DNA from: Sulfitobacter sp. F26204
GTDB lineage: Bacteria > Pseudomonadota > Alphaproteobacteria > Rhodobacterales > Rhodobacteraceae
Direction of reading: 5' to 3'
Assembly: GCF_026410305.1 (NCBI RefSeq)
Contig: NZ_JAPMLQ010000002.1
Span: 1-64,000 of the forward strand
Length of the DNA stretch: 64,000 nt
Positions 44,598 to 53,687 of this stretch are shown here, piece by piece. Each line of letters begins with the position of its first letter. The stretch's first letter is position 1. Position numbers and translations under genes: made by a program. A model generated the notes under the pieces. That model was not told the origin of the DNA and searched no databases. It saw only the letters and a program-made list of their open reading frames with translations.

Positions 44598-44674
44598 GGA
44601 CCGATAGCTCAGCTGGATAGAGTACCTGACTACGAATCAGGGGGTCGGGGGTTCGAATCCTCCTCGGTCCGCCA
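44598..44674 (+). tRNA. tRNA-Arg(ACG)
   Basis: The 77-nt gene folds as a full cloverleaf: acceptor GGACCGA / TCGGTCC, D-arm GCTCAGCTGGATAGAGT, anticodon stem CCTGA / TCAGG with loop CTACGAA (anticodon ACG), and T-arm with GGTTCGAATCC. The discriminator G and an encoded CCA end it. An ACG anticodon is normally edited to ICG by TadA. Open reading frames across this region are shadows. Confidence 0.97.
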
Positions 44675-44970
44675 CTTTTCCCCCGTCTTCTTTTCTTGCC
44701 TGTCTGCCCTTCGGCAACACCTGTAGTGGGGTCGCATTTGCCCACACTGAATGCGGTGAAGGTCCTGGTGAATTCGAGGCCAGAGTGACCTTGCGGTGAC
44801 AGGGTGACGGCACTTTGGCCCGGAGGGGGCAGGCATCGATCTGATTGATCTTCGACGGCTCTGTGTTGCATCCTGTTGGGAGATGTCAGTGTGGGGTGCT
44901 TTTTCACGCGATTATCGAGCCGCTGCAGGAGTGTGGACCTCGCCGCAGCTTTTCTCATAAGGATACAAGA

Positions 44971-46068
44971 ATGCTCAACGGAATACGCATCATCGAAATC
45001 GAGGGGATTGGCCCTGCACCGTTTTCCGCGATGCATCTGGCAGACCTGGGTGCGGATGTCATTGTAGTGCATCGAAAGGGTGGGGCGGGTTTGCCGATCC
45101 TCGCTGAGAATGCGGTCATTGATCGCGGTAAACGCTCTATCGAATTGGATCTCAAGGCGACTGATGATGTTGCGGTATTGAAACGCCTGCTGGGAACTGC
45201 CGATGGGTTGATCGAAGGATTTCGTCCAGGTGTGATGGAGAAACTAGGCCTGGGCCCACAAGATTGTCAGGCGGTTAATCCCGCACTTGTTTACGGGCGT
45301 ATGACTGGCTGGGGACAGGAAGGACCGATGTCCTCCATGGCCGGACATGATATGAATTACATCGGGGTGTCGGGGGCTTTATGGTATGCATCGTTGCCGG
45401 GGCAACCCCCAGTGGCACCGCCGACGCTGGTGGGTGATATTGGCGGTGGGGCAATGTACCTGACGATCGGAATGCTGGCCGGTATTCTGAATGCGCGCAG
45501 AACCGGTGTGGGTACTGTTGTCGATGCCGCGATTGTCGACGGGTCGGCACATATGATGAATTTACTGATGGCGTTGCGTCAGTCAGGACCGCAAAACTCT
45601 GACCGGGGGACCAGCCTGTTGGATGGGCCGCATTGGAGTCGTAGCTACGCTTGTGCCGACGCGAGGTTTATCAGCGTGCAATGTCTGGAGCCCAAATTTT
45701 ACAGGATTTTTCTGGAAAAGCTGGGGTTGGAAGATGACCCTGATTTCGCGGCGCAGTTTGATCAATCAAGTTGGCCAAAGGCAATCCGCCGGTTGGTTGA
45801 TTTGTTCGCCTTGCATCCCCGTGATCATTGGGCGGATGTTTTTGCGAACTCCGATGCCTGCGCTGCGCCGATCCTCAGCCCGGATGAGGCATTGAACCAT
45901 CCTCTGAGCAAAGCGCGCGGTATCTGGTATGAGGACGACGCCTTGCAGGCCACATCGGCCCCCCGCTTTGACGGGCGGATGTCCCGCTCGGGAAAGCCGC
46001 CCGCACGCGGAGAACATACCGATGAGATTCTGGCTCTGCTTGAGGCCGAGCCCTGCAGCAAAGACTGA
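44971..46068 (+). CDS. Alpha-methylacyl-CoA racemase (CoA-transferase family III fold)
   Basis: The enzyme racemises 2-methylacyl-CoA thioesters or moves CoA between acids. ATG 44971 behind AAGGA gives 365 residues; a longer frame starting at 44845 is unlikely. The catalytic residues of M. tuberculosis MCR line up: His126 in AGHDMNYIGVSG, Asp156 in LVGDIGGG and Glu240 in QCLEPKFY. This supports racemase rather than general CoA-transferase function. It faces an acyl-CoA synthetase gene tail to tail and may use the same thioesters. Confidence 0.88.
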   Translation: MLNGIRIIEIEGIGPAPFSAMHLADLGADVIVVHRKGGAGLPILAENAVIDRGKRSIELDLKATDDVAVLKRLLGTADGLIEGFRPGVMEKLGLGPQDCQAVNPALVYGRMTGWGQEGPMSSMAGHDMNYIGVSGALWYASLPGQPPVAPPTLVGDIGGGAMYLTIGMLAGILNARRTGVGTVVDAAIVDGSAHMMNLLMALRQSGPQNSDRGTSLLDGPHWSRSYACADARFISVQCLEPKFYRIFLEKLGLEDDPDFAAQFDQSSWPKAIRRLVDLFALHPRDHWADVFANSDACAAPILSPDEALNHPLSKARGIWYEDDALQATSAPRFDGRMSRSGKPPARGEHTDEILALLEAEPCSKD

Positions 46069-46182
46069 ACTGTGCTATATCTTGTCGACTGGTTTTGGCC
46101 CGGATGTGAAAACATTTGAGGGGTGACCGTGTTGTGTGCGGTCTCATATCCGGCCTGTATGAGGTGTAGTATGTTGATATTT

Positions 46183-47718
46183 TTATATCTTTCTGCCAGC
46201 ATTTTGCCAATAGGGTGCCCGCAGCCTGGGTTTGAATATCTTCCCGCTGTCTTCGCGCGGCAGTGACTTGTGAAAGTCGATAATGCGTGGATATTTGAAA
46301 CGGGACAGCTTGCCGTCTAAAAACGCCATCACCTCTGCTGGGTTTGGAGTCCAGTTTTCTGATGGCTCGATTGCTGCAACAATCTGCTCGCCGAATTCCG
46401 TATCTGGGGCACCAAAGACGGCGACATCGCGGACAAAGGGCGCGCGCATCAATAGGGCTTCGATTTCCGCCGGAAATACATTTGCCCCACCGGTGATGAT
46501 CATATCCTTTTTGCGGTCTGTGATGAACAGAAAACCCTCATCGTCAAGCCATCCCAGATCACCCACCGAAATATGACCATGCTTTTCCGCCGCCTTCCGG
46601 CTTGCGGGATCGTTTGAATATTCAAAGCCGCCAAAGGCATCCATCCTGGCGTGAATTTCACCGACCTCTCCCGCGGGCAACGGATTGCCATCGGGATCGA
46701 GGATCAGAACAGTACCTCCCATTTGCATGCGCCCTGCTGTTCCCGGTTTTGCCAGCGCCTCTTGGGAGGAAACCAGCGTCATGAACCCGATTTCGGTTGC
46801 GCCGTAGCTTTCCCAGAAAACAGGTCCCCACCAGTCGATCATCGCAACTTTCAGATCATGGGGCCAAGGGGATCCTGTTGAGATACAGAATTCGATGGAA
46901 GACAGATCATAGCGTGCTTTAATGTCCTCCGGCAGTTTGATCATCCGGTTCATCATGGTGGGCACCAGGTAGATATGCGTGATCCGATGTTTTTCGATTG
47001 TTTCCAGAAATGCCTCTGGAACGAATTTGGAGGCGACCAGGACCGAAACTCCCTGAGTCATCAGCGCGGCATTGGTGAGGGTCGAGGGGGCGGAATGATA
47101 GAGTGGTGCCGCTGTAAGAAACCGCGATCCGGGTTTGAGGCGGAGCATCTCCTGGCCTACTCGTGCGAGGATCTGTTCGAAATCTTTGACGGGGCCTGAG
47201 GTAATCTTGCGCACGCCTTTCGGTGTGCCCGTCGAACCGGATGTGTAGCGCATCAAGGGCCGCATCATCTCGCGGTGTTCAAGCGGTGGATGGGCGTTGA
47301 CCAGATTCCGCCACTCAGGGCTTTCGGGGTCTGTCGCTGCAGCACTGTCGTCAATGCCGTAGGCCTCGCGCAGGGAGGTATCCGGTGAGACGCCAATCAC
47401 CTGCCGTCCGACAAGGGCAGGGCGCATGGCATCAATCAAATCGCGATGCGTGATGACAAAGCGCGCACCGCTGTCGTCGCAAATCGCGGCAACTTCCGCT
47501 GCTGCCGCGTGCCAGTTGAGCGCGACAATCACCGTGCCCGCCAAAGCAGCTGCACGCAAAATCTCTAACTGTGCCAGTTCGTTGCGCATCAGAACCGCAA
47601 CCGGAACATCAGCACCGGCTCCCATCGCAACGAGGGCGGCGGCACCCTGTCGTGCCTGCATTTCCAGGGTTTCGCGTGAAATCTGTTGATCAAGGTCCGC
47701 AACAAATGGCTCTGGCAT
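46183..47718 (-). CDS. AMP-dependent acyl-CoA synthetase/ligase
   Basis: ANL-superfamily enzyme that activates a carboxylic acid with ATP and CoA. ATG 47718 (MPEPFVADLDQQISRETLE) behind AGGAG gives 511 residues; the longer frame to 47859 has no support. The P-loop is RYTSGSTGTPKGVRKI, the adenylate motif FWESYGATEIG, and the C-terminal hinge ITDRKKDMIITGGANVFPAEIE with the catalytic lysine near the end (EDSGKIFKPRLR). The substrate is unknown; aryl or medium-chain acids are common for relatives. Confidence 0.9.
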   Translation of the reverse strand: MPEPFVADLDQQISRETLEMQARQGAAALVAMGAGADVPVAVLMRNELAQLEILRAAALAGTVIVALNWHAAAAEVAAICDDSGARFVITHRDLIDAMRPALVGRQVIGVSPDTSLREAYGIDDSAAATDPESPEWRNLVNAHPPLEHREMMRPLMRYTSGSTGTPKGVRKITSGPVKDFEQILARVGQEMLRLKPGSRFLTAAPLYHSAPSTLTNAALMTQGVSVLVASKFVPEAFLETIEKHRITHIYLVPTMMNRMIKLPEDIKARYDLSSIEFCISTGSPWPHDLKVAMIDWWGPVFWESYGATEIGFMTLVSSQEALAKPGTAGRMQMGGTVLILDPDGNPLPAGEVGEIHARMDAFGGFEYSNDPASRKAAEKHGHISVGDLGWLDDEGFLFITDRKKDMIITGGANVFPAEIEALLMRAPFVRDVAVFGAPDTEFGEQIVAAIEPSENWTPNPAEVMAFLDGKLSRFKYPRIIDFHKSLPREDSGKIFKPRLRAPYWQNAGRKI

Positions 47719-48069
47719 GATGTTTCTCCTGTAGCGGAAGGCGGCCTGGGGCGTGGTGACTGAACAAGGCACTGTCCGGAACGGTGCCAGGAAGAACCTA
47801 GCACGTTTAGAAAACCAATGCCTGACTTCCTTTGTCACGGGCGGTGACAGGTTGCTCAATTCTTGCAGTTTTGCGATTCTGCGATGTCTGGGGCATGCCG
47901 GTTGTCGCTCTGTGTGACATGCTCGGATTTATGGTTGGAGTGGAAGTCGAGGAATCGGTGTCGGTTACAGGTGTCCCGCTTTGGCTTCTGGCGGGGCACA
48001 TCTGACCAGCATGTTGTGGTTTGAGGATGTGTTCAATCCGGCACAGACATGGCAAGGGATTGAGGCTGT
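47719..48069. other. Intergenic stretch without a clear gene
   Basis: These 350 bases lie between two - strand genes. Short frames cross it on both strands (for example 47807-48133 on -) but have no start context, no recognisable sequence and are biased like shadows. It probably holds the promoter of the acyl-CoA synthetase gene; I see no convincing box, hairpin or repeat. Confidence 0.5.
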
Positions 48070-49284
48070 TTATTGGCTTAAGGCAAATGTCGATCCGGTT
48101 GTGTCCGGGCGCGATGCGGCGCTGCTGCGCCACAGGCTATGCAGGACAACGACCCCGATGAGGATCAAGAGTGGCCCGATCAAGGCGGGGGGATTTCCGT
48201 TTGAGTTCGGGCTGACCAGATCAATGATGACCGTCACAGCGATGCCGTAGAAACCGATGATCCAGGCCGCAAGCGTGATCAATGCCTTTTGGAAGTTGTT
48301 CGCATGATGCGCTACCGTCGGATATAATAAACTGGCCGCAATGGTCAGGATCGCGAGATCGTAATCGTAGTTGTACGGGCTGACCAAAGCCGAGAAAAAG
48401 ACACCGACACCAAGCATGTCGCGGTGCAACAACCCTATCTGCATCAAACGAAGTAACGCGGCAAGCGCCCCCAAAACCAGACCGCCATGCAATATCAAGG
48501 CAGCCTTGTGGTCCAGTCCGATAGAAAGGCCAAAGGCATAAATGGACGACATGCGGAAAATCGTGAACTGGTTGTTTTGAAAGGCATCGCCCGTGGCAGA
48601 TACGCCGTCGAAAAAGGCACGCCATGCCTGTGGGCCAAGAAACAGAAAGGACAGGGCGCAGAAAACAGCAACGGTGGCCAATGAGGTGATTGCCAATAGC
48701 CAGCGCCGGTTGATCAACGACCAGATACCAAAGCCGATTGCGAGATGCGGCTTGATCGCCATCAAGCCCAGAGGCACGCCCGAATAACGCGATTTGCGCA
48801 ACGCCAGGACGCAGGTGCACCCGATCAATGTCGCCATCAAAAGACTATTCTGTCCGCCGCGAATGATTAACGTGATCAGCGGCAGGAACAGAATGATCGT
48901 GATTTGAAATGTACGGGGATCCAGACGCCGCAATGTCCAGATGAACAAGAACAAAGTGCCAGCCATAAAGATGGGATAGGCAAGCCATGCGGGCAAATAC
49001 CCAAGCGGCGCGATGACCAGATCAAACGTCGGCGGGTAACTCCAAAGCAATTGTGTACCATTGAATCCGGCCAACACGGCTTGGCGTTCGGTAAAGGTTG
49101 CGATGTCATATGCAGCGGCCAGATTGCCTTCTGCCATCATCACACTGGCAAGGTGAAAGGCATCAAAATCCAGTAATTTGGTTTTGTCCAACACGTTGGG
49201 CAGTGCAAATTCGAGAGCAACATAGGCAATCAACAACAAGGCACAGACCAAAAGGCCAAAAACAGTGGCGGGTTTGAGAATCAT
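48070..49284 (-). CDS. GT87/DUF2029-type membrane glycosyltransferase
   Basis: The product of 404 residues has about ten membrane spans. It resembles the DUF2029/GT87 family of polyprenol-phosphate-sugar-dependent GT-C transferases: an acidic pair in KLLDFDAFHLAS just after the first span and FNGTQLLWSYPPTFDLVIAPLGYLP are typical. It overlaps gtrA by 4 nt, so it is likely the dedicated transferase that uses sugar-lipid made by GtrB and flipped by GtrA. The acceptor is unknown. Confidence 0.82.
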   Translation of the reverse strand: MILKPATVFGLLVCALLLIAYVALEFALPNVLDKTKLLDFDAFHLASVMMAEGNLAAAYDIATFTERQAVLAGFNGTQLLWSYPPTFDLVIAPLGYLPAWLAYPIFMAGTLFLFIWTLRRLDPRTFQITIILFLPLITLIIRGGQNSLLMATLIGCTCVLALRKSRYSGVPLGLMAIKPHLAIGFGIWSLINRRWLLAITSLATVAVFCALSFLFLGPQAWRAFFDGVSATGDAFQNNQFTIFRMSSIYAFGLSIGLDHKAALILHGGLVLGALAALLRLMQIGLLHRDMLGVGVFFSALVSPYNYDYDLAILTIAASLLYPTVAHHANNFQKALITLAAWIIGFYGIAVTVIIDLVSPNSNGNPPALIGPLLILIGVVVLHSLWRSSAASRPDTTGSTFALSQ

Positions 49285-49697
49285 GGAGTTGCCCTGTCAG
49301 AAAAGGCCCAGAAACGGGCGCCGATGAAAGAGAGGGCAGGTACGATAAATCCGACGCAGATCATCGCCTGAGCCAAAGAGGCCCCCAGCCCGGTTGCAAG
49401 CGCTGTGATCGCGCTGCTTAAAACCAATGAACAGGCAGACAAGGCCAGAAACCGCCGGAGATGGACGACATCCGGGGCATCGACACGAAAGGTGAACCGC
49501 GCGTGACCCAGAAAGGAAACGCCAAATGCCACAGAAAATCCGGCAAGGTTCGCGACCATCGGTCCAATCTGAAACACAAGCCCGACAGCAAGCGCCACGG
49601 CCACATGAACAAAGGTTGCGCAAAGGCCGATCCCGGCAAATCGCAGGATTTGCAAAATGGTGGAAACAGGTGTCTGCGCCGAAGCGGACATTTTCAC
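49281..49697 (-). CDS. GtrA-family flippase-like protein
   Basis: The 138-residue product has four membrane spans. GtrA proteins are thought to flip polyprenyl-phosphate sugars across the inner membrane. The motifs RFAGIGLCATFVHVAVALA and FGVSFLGHARFTF are family-typical. It overlaps both neighbours by 4 nt. Confidence 0.88.
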   Translation of the reverse strand: MKMSASAQTPVSTILQILRFAGIGLCATFVHVAVALAVGLVFQIGPMVANLAGFSVAFGVSFLGHARFTFRVDAPDVVHLRRFLALSACSLVLSSAITALATGLGASLAQAMICVGFIVPALSFIGARFWAFSDRATP

Positions 49698-50713
49698 ACC
49701 GTTACTCCGTCCGCGGCAATGTCATCACCGATAAAACGCGAGCGTACGATATAGAGCGGGCGGTCGCGTACTTCGGTCAGGATACGTCCGACGTATTCAC
49801 CTACAATGCCGATCGCAATCAACTGCATGCCGCCAAAGGCCAGGATAAGCAGCAGGGTAGAGGCGTAGCCGGGCACGTCAGTGCCGTAGATCAATACGCT
49901 GATCAGATAATACAGCCCGTAAAAGAATGCCGCCATCGCCAGTCCTGTTCCCACGTAGGTCCAGATGCGCAGCGGCTTTGTGGTCGATGAAAAAATGCCA
50001 TCCAACGCCATGTTCCAGAGTTTCCAATACCCCATCGTGGTATGACCCGCGCTGCGTTCTTTACGGTTGTAAACGACCTCGGCTGTCTGAAATCCAACCC
50101 AGCTGAACAATGCCTTATTCAGCCGTGCCCGTTCACCCATTGAACGCAGGACATCGACAACCTGTCTGTCAAGCAGACGGAAATCACCGACATCGGATGG
50201 CATGGGATGATCTGCCAAAGCGTTGAAAACCTTATAAAATCCCTGTGCAGTTGTGCGTTTGAACCAGGTGTCTTGCGACCGATCCCCGCGCCGCGCGTTG
50301 ACGATTTCCGCGCCGGCGCGCCATTTTTCTATCATTTCGATGATTACGTCAGGTTCGTCCTGCAGATCTACGTCAATGGGAATGATCGCATCGCCCCGGG
50401 CATGCTCCATACCTGCACAAAGGGCGGCTTCCTTGCCAAAGTTCCGCGAAAGATTGATCAGGCTTATCGTCGTATTATCACGCATGAAGGAACGGATCGC
50501 AAATTCGGTTCCGTCTTTGCTGCCATCATTTACAAACAGGATTTCCCAGTCGATGTCGGGAATGTTGCCCTTTGTAATGCCTTGAATTGCTTCCAGAAAC
50601 GGTTTTATCGCCCGTTGTTCATTATAGACAGGCACCAGAAGCGTGACCAACTTGTGCGTTATATTGACGGGCTGCGCGGTGCTGCGCATTTCGGGTATAT
50701 CTGGTGCTTGCAT
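49694..50713 (-). CDS. GtrB-like polyprenyl-phosphate glycosyltransferase (GT2)
   Basis: The enzyme transfers a sugar from a nucleotide donor to polyprenyl phosphate. ATG 50713 behind GAGGG gives 339 residues; the longer frame to 50785 is not supported. LVPVYNEQRAI opens the GT2 domain, PIDVDLQDEPD holds the metal-binding DxD, and the C-terminal part has two membrane spans and the hallmark GIVGEYVGRILTEVRDRPLY. It starts the GtrB-GtrA-GT87 set. Confidence 0.92.
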   Translation of the reverse strand: MQAPDIPEMRSTAQPVNITHKLVTLLVPVYNEQRAIKPFLEAIQGITKGNIPDIDWEILFVNDGSKDGTEFAIRSFMRDNTTISLINLSRNFGKEAALCAGMEHARGDAIIPIDVDLQDEPDVIIEMIEKWRAGAEIVNARRGDRSQDTWFKRTTAQGFYKVFNALADHPMPSDVGDFRLLDRQVVDVLRSMGERARLNKALFSWVGFQTAEVVYNRKERSAGHTTMGYWKLWNMALDGIFSSTTKPLRIWTYVGTGLAMAAFFYGLYYLISVLIYGTDVPGYASTLLLILAFGGMQLIAIGIVGEYVGRILTEVRDRPLYIVRSRFIGDDIAADGVTV

Positions 50714-51290
50714 CACTTTGGCCCTCGGGAAATGTGCCCACCGGAGATGGCGGGCGGAACTGATCAGGGCGACAATCACAAACAAAGATGGAGATAATGT
50801 GTCGAGATACGGTCTTCATCGTGAAGCGGCACCCGTAAAGATGCGGTGATCTTTTCAGGCAGAACATCCCCCGCGCTGAACAGCTGAGACACCGGATATT
50901 AACTGGATTTTTCGCCCTTTTCGGTACCAATTAGCCGGGATGAAGTCAGGGAACGCTGCTCCACAGAGGGAGCTGACGCAGCGTCATTTTACGAAGGATT
51001 TTGGTAAAAGTTACATTTTTTCCCTTGCGCACCCGGTGCGTCGCCGGGTCGAAACAGGGGGCCTAAAACAGATCAAACGCCCGATCACGGCGGCATAGAC
51101 GGCACAAACGCTGTCGAATCGTCTAATCCTTTCCTTTTTTCCTGCGATCAAGCTGAACTCTTGTACCGTTTGATACGCCTGCTAAATTTCTCGTTGTAAA
51201 TTGATCAACGAGTCGTCAGTCTATGAGGCGACAAATAATAACCTGGCCGCGAACTTTATGCGGAAACAGGAACAACGGGGATGTATCAGA
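50714..51290. other. Divergent intergenic region, promoter candidate
   Basis: This 577-bp stretch lies between gtrB (-) and the polyamine ABC ATPase gene (+). Towards the latter, TTGTAC (51161-51166), a 16-bp spacer and TAAATT (51183-51188) are a plausible + promoter. At 50953-50990 ACGCTGC / GCAGCGT can pair and is followed by CATTTT; the inner GCTCC / GGAGC offers another fold. No gene could be supported within it. A small RNA or regulatory site is possible but not shown. Confidence 0.4.
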
Positions 51291-52385
51291 ATGACTTCAA
51301 CCGACGAGGCCTTTGTCGCCTTCGATCGTGTACAAAAGAGCTATGACGGCGAGACACTTGTTGTCAAAGATCTGAACCTCTCAATGCCAAAGGGTGAATT
51401 CCTGACCATGCTTGGGCCATCCGGGTCGGGGAAGACAACCTGTCTGATGATGTTGGCGGGCTTTGAGACAGCTACACATGGTGACATTTTGCTGGACGGC
51501 GTGTCGATCAACAATATCCCGCCACACAAACGCGGTATCGGCATGGTGTTTCAAAACTACGCGCTTTTCCCGCATATGTCCGTTGCTGAAAACCTGTCTT
51601 TTCCGCTGGAAGTGCGTAAAATCGGCAAATCCGATCGTGAGGCAAAGATCACCCGTGCGCTGGACATGGTACAGATGGGTGATTTTGCCGGGCGCCGACC
51701 CGCACAATTGTCCGGTGGACAGCAACAACGTATTGCCCTTGCGCGTGCTCTGGTCTTTGAACCCGAACTGGTTTTGATGGATGAACCACTTGGGGCCTTG
51801 GACAAGCAACTGCGTGAAACTTTGCAGTTCGAGATCACGAATCTCGCACATCAACTGGGCATTACAACTGTCTATGTCACCCATGATCAGACCGAAGCGC
51901 TGACAATGTCGGACCGTGTCGCCGTGTTTGACGATGGCCGTATTCAGCAATTGGCACCGCCGGATGAATTGTATGAAAAGCCAGAGAACAGTTTTGTTGC
52001 GCAGTTTATCGGCGAGAATAACACGCTTGAAGGTGTCGTTCAGGAGATCAAGGGTGAAACCTGCATTGTAAAGCTCGACAGTGGCGACATCATTGATGCT
52101 GTGCCGGTCAATGTGACGTCAGTTGGCGAGCGGACCAAGGTGTCGATCCGACCAGAGCGGGTCGAATTCAAGAAAGAACGCCTGCAGGAAGGCACCCATA
52201 CGCTGAAAGCAGAAGTGCTGGAATTTGTTTACATGGGGGATATTTTCCGTACCCGCCTGCGGGTTGCAGGGCAGGATGAATTCATCATCAAAACACGCAA
52301 TGCACCGGATCAAGAGCGCCTGACACCAGGTCAGATGATCGAGATAGGGTGGTTGCCACAGGATTGCCGGGCGCTGGATGCCTAA
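51291..52385 (+). CDS. Polyamine-type ABC transporter ATPase
   Basis: The product of 364 residues is of the PotA type: Walker A GPSGSGKTT at 42-50, [15 protein letters not shown], Walker B LVLMDEPLGALD, and a C-terminal TOBE domain (about 280-355). ATG 51291 (MTSTDEAFVAFDRVQKSYDG) is chosen; frames from 51201 would add a leader peptide-like stretch. It heads an ATPase-SBP-permease-permease operon next to catabolic genes. Relatives import spermidine, putrescine or other amines, so the substrate is inferred only by family. Confidence 0.92.
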   Translation: MTSTDEAFVAFDRVQKSYDGETLVVKDLNLSMPKGEFLTMLGPSGSGKTTCLMMLAGFETATHGDILLDGVSINNIPPHKRGIGMVFQNYALFPHMSVAENLSFPLEVRKIGKSDREAKITRALDMVQMGDFAGRRPAQLSGGQQQRIALARALVFEPELVLMDEPLGALDKQLRETLQFEITNLAHQLGITTVYVTHDQTEALTMSDRVAVFDDGRIQQLAPPDELYEKPENSFVAQFIGENNTLEGVVQEIKGETCIVKLDSGDIIDAVPVNVTSVGERTKVSIRPERVEFKKERLQEGTHTLKAEVLEFVYMGDIFRTRLRVAGQDEFIIKTRNAPDQERLTPGQMIEIGWLPQDCRALDA

Positions 52386-52476
52386 AAGGGTCAGCGCAAC
52401 CGGACAAATGGATACGCGGCCGCCCGGGCTGTGTCCTTCCACTATCAAACCGGGCAGAAATAAACGGGAGATTTCG

Positions 52477-53583
52477 ATGAAAGTTACGATGAAACTGATG
52501 GCTACGTCATGTCTGACACTGACTGCGGCAATGGCGCAGGCAGATGGGCATATGGCCAACGAAATGACGATCGTAAGTTGGGGTGGCGCCTATTCTGCAT
52601 CGCAGCAGGGCGCGTATCACGACCCCTATACTGAGAAAACCGGCGTCACGATCATCAATGATGAATCCTCTGCCGAGGCCGTGGCCAAGCTGCGTGCGAT
52701 GAACGAAGCGGGCAATGTCACATGGGATGTGGTTGATGTGGTCGCTTCCGATGCGATCCGCCTGTGTGACGAAGGTTTGGCGATGGAAATCGATCCGGAC
52801 GAAATGCTGGCGGACGGCCACGACGGCTCCAAGGCATCCGAAGACTTTGGTGACTTGCTGGTTTCGGACTGCTTCATTCCGCAGATCGTTTATTCCACCA
52901 CTGTCGGTTATCGTACCGATCTTGTTGGTGACACGCCCCCGACCGAGATTTGCGCCCTGTTCGACACAGAGACATATCCCGGTAAGCGCTCGCTCGAAAA
53001 GCGTCCGATCAACAACATGGAATGGGCTTTGCTGTGCGACGGTGTCGCCAAGGATGATGTCTATGACGTGCTGGAGACCGAAGAAGGTCAGGCGCAGGCA
53101 TTTGCCAAGCTGGACACCATCAAGGACGATACCATCTGGTGGTCTGCCGGTGCCGATACACCACAGTTGCTGGCTGATGGTGAAGTCATCATGGGGTCTA
53201 CCTATAACGGCCGCCTGTTCGCTTTGATCGAAGAAGAAAAGCAGCCGGTTGCGATGTTGTGGGACGCACAGGTGTTCGACCTGGACGGTTGGATCATTCC
53301 AACTGGTCTGAGTGATGAGCGCAAGGCACGTGCATTGGACTACATCATGTTCGCTACAGACACGCAGCGTCTGGCGGATCAGGCCAAGTACATTTCCTAT
53401 GGTCCGGCTCGTAAGTCATCTGCACCACTGGTGGGCAAGCACGCCACGCTGGGTATCGATATGGCACCACATATGCCGACCGACCCAGAGAATGCCAAGA
53501 ATACATTCCTGTACAATTATTCCTGGTGGGCTGATTACCGCGATGATCTGGATGCGAAATTCCAGGCATGGCTGTCCAAGTAA
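52477..53583 (+). CDS. Polyamine-type ABC transporter binding protein
   Basis: Periplasmic solute-binding protein of the PotD/SBP-8 group. ATG 52477 behind CGGGAG gives 368 residues with a signal peptide (MKVTMKLMATSCLTLTAAMAQA). The mature part opens NEMTIVSWGGAYSASQQGAY and includes NEAGNVTWDVVDVVASDAIRL and the C-terminal NYSWWADYRDDLDAKFQAW. Related proteins bind polyamines, but binding residues are not diagnostic here. A hairpin follows directly. Confidence 0.9.
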   Translation: MKVTMKLMATSCLTLTAAMAQADGHMANEMTIVSWGGAYSASQQGAYHDPYTEKTGVTIINDESSAEAVAKLRAMNEAGNVTWDVVDVVASDAIRLCDEGLAMEIDPDEMLADGHDGSKASEDFGDLLVSDCFIPQIVYSTTVGYRTDLVGDTPPTEICALFDTETYPGKRSLEKRPINNMEWALLCDGVAKDDVYDVLETEEGQAQAFAKLDTIKDDTIWWSAGADTPQLLADGEVIMGSTYNGRLFALIEEEKQPVAMLWDAQVFDLDGWIIPTGLSDERKARALDYIMFATDTQRLADQAKYISYGPARKSSAPLVGKHATLGIDMAPHMPTDPENAKNTFLYNYSWWADYRDDLDAKFQAWLSK

Positions 53584-53592
53584 TAGCTACCG

Positions 53593-53619
53593 GAGGGGGC
53601 GCGGTTCGCTGCGCCCCTC
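53593..53619 (+). terminator. Hairpin between the binding protein and first permease
   Basis: GAGGGGGCGC / GCGCCCCTC forms a 9-bp stem with one bulged G and is followed by a pyrimidine-rich run (TCCTCTCTTTCT). It likely acts as a partial terminator that keeps binding-protein levels above the permeases. Confidence 0.55.
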
Positions 53620-53687
53620 TCCTCTCTTTCTAACAAGATCAATGTATTGCCTGCACAATACGGACCGAACCCAGCAAGGGATGCCAA

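Noticed and set aside
44598-45000. tRNA-Arg as an integration site with an element downstream
   Set aside because: No direct repeat of the tRNA 3' end, no integrase gene and normal gene content follow.
44593-45072. - strand frame of 159 codons across the tRNA gene
   Set aside because: It is antisense to a clear tRNA-Arg and has low-complexity Arg/Pro content; rejected as a gene.
47807-48250. Open reading frames in the gap before the acyl-CoA synthetase gene
   Set aside because: They overlap each other on both strands, have no ribosome-binding site and no recognisable sequence; they look like shadows of non-coding DNA.
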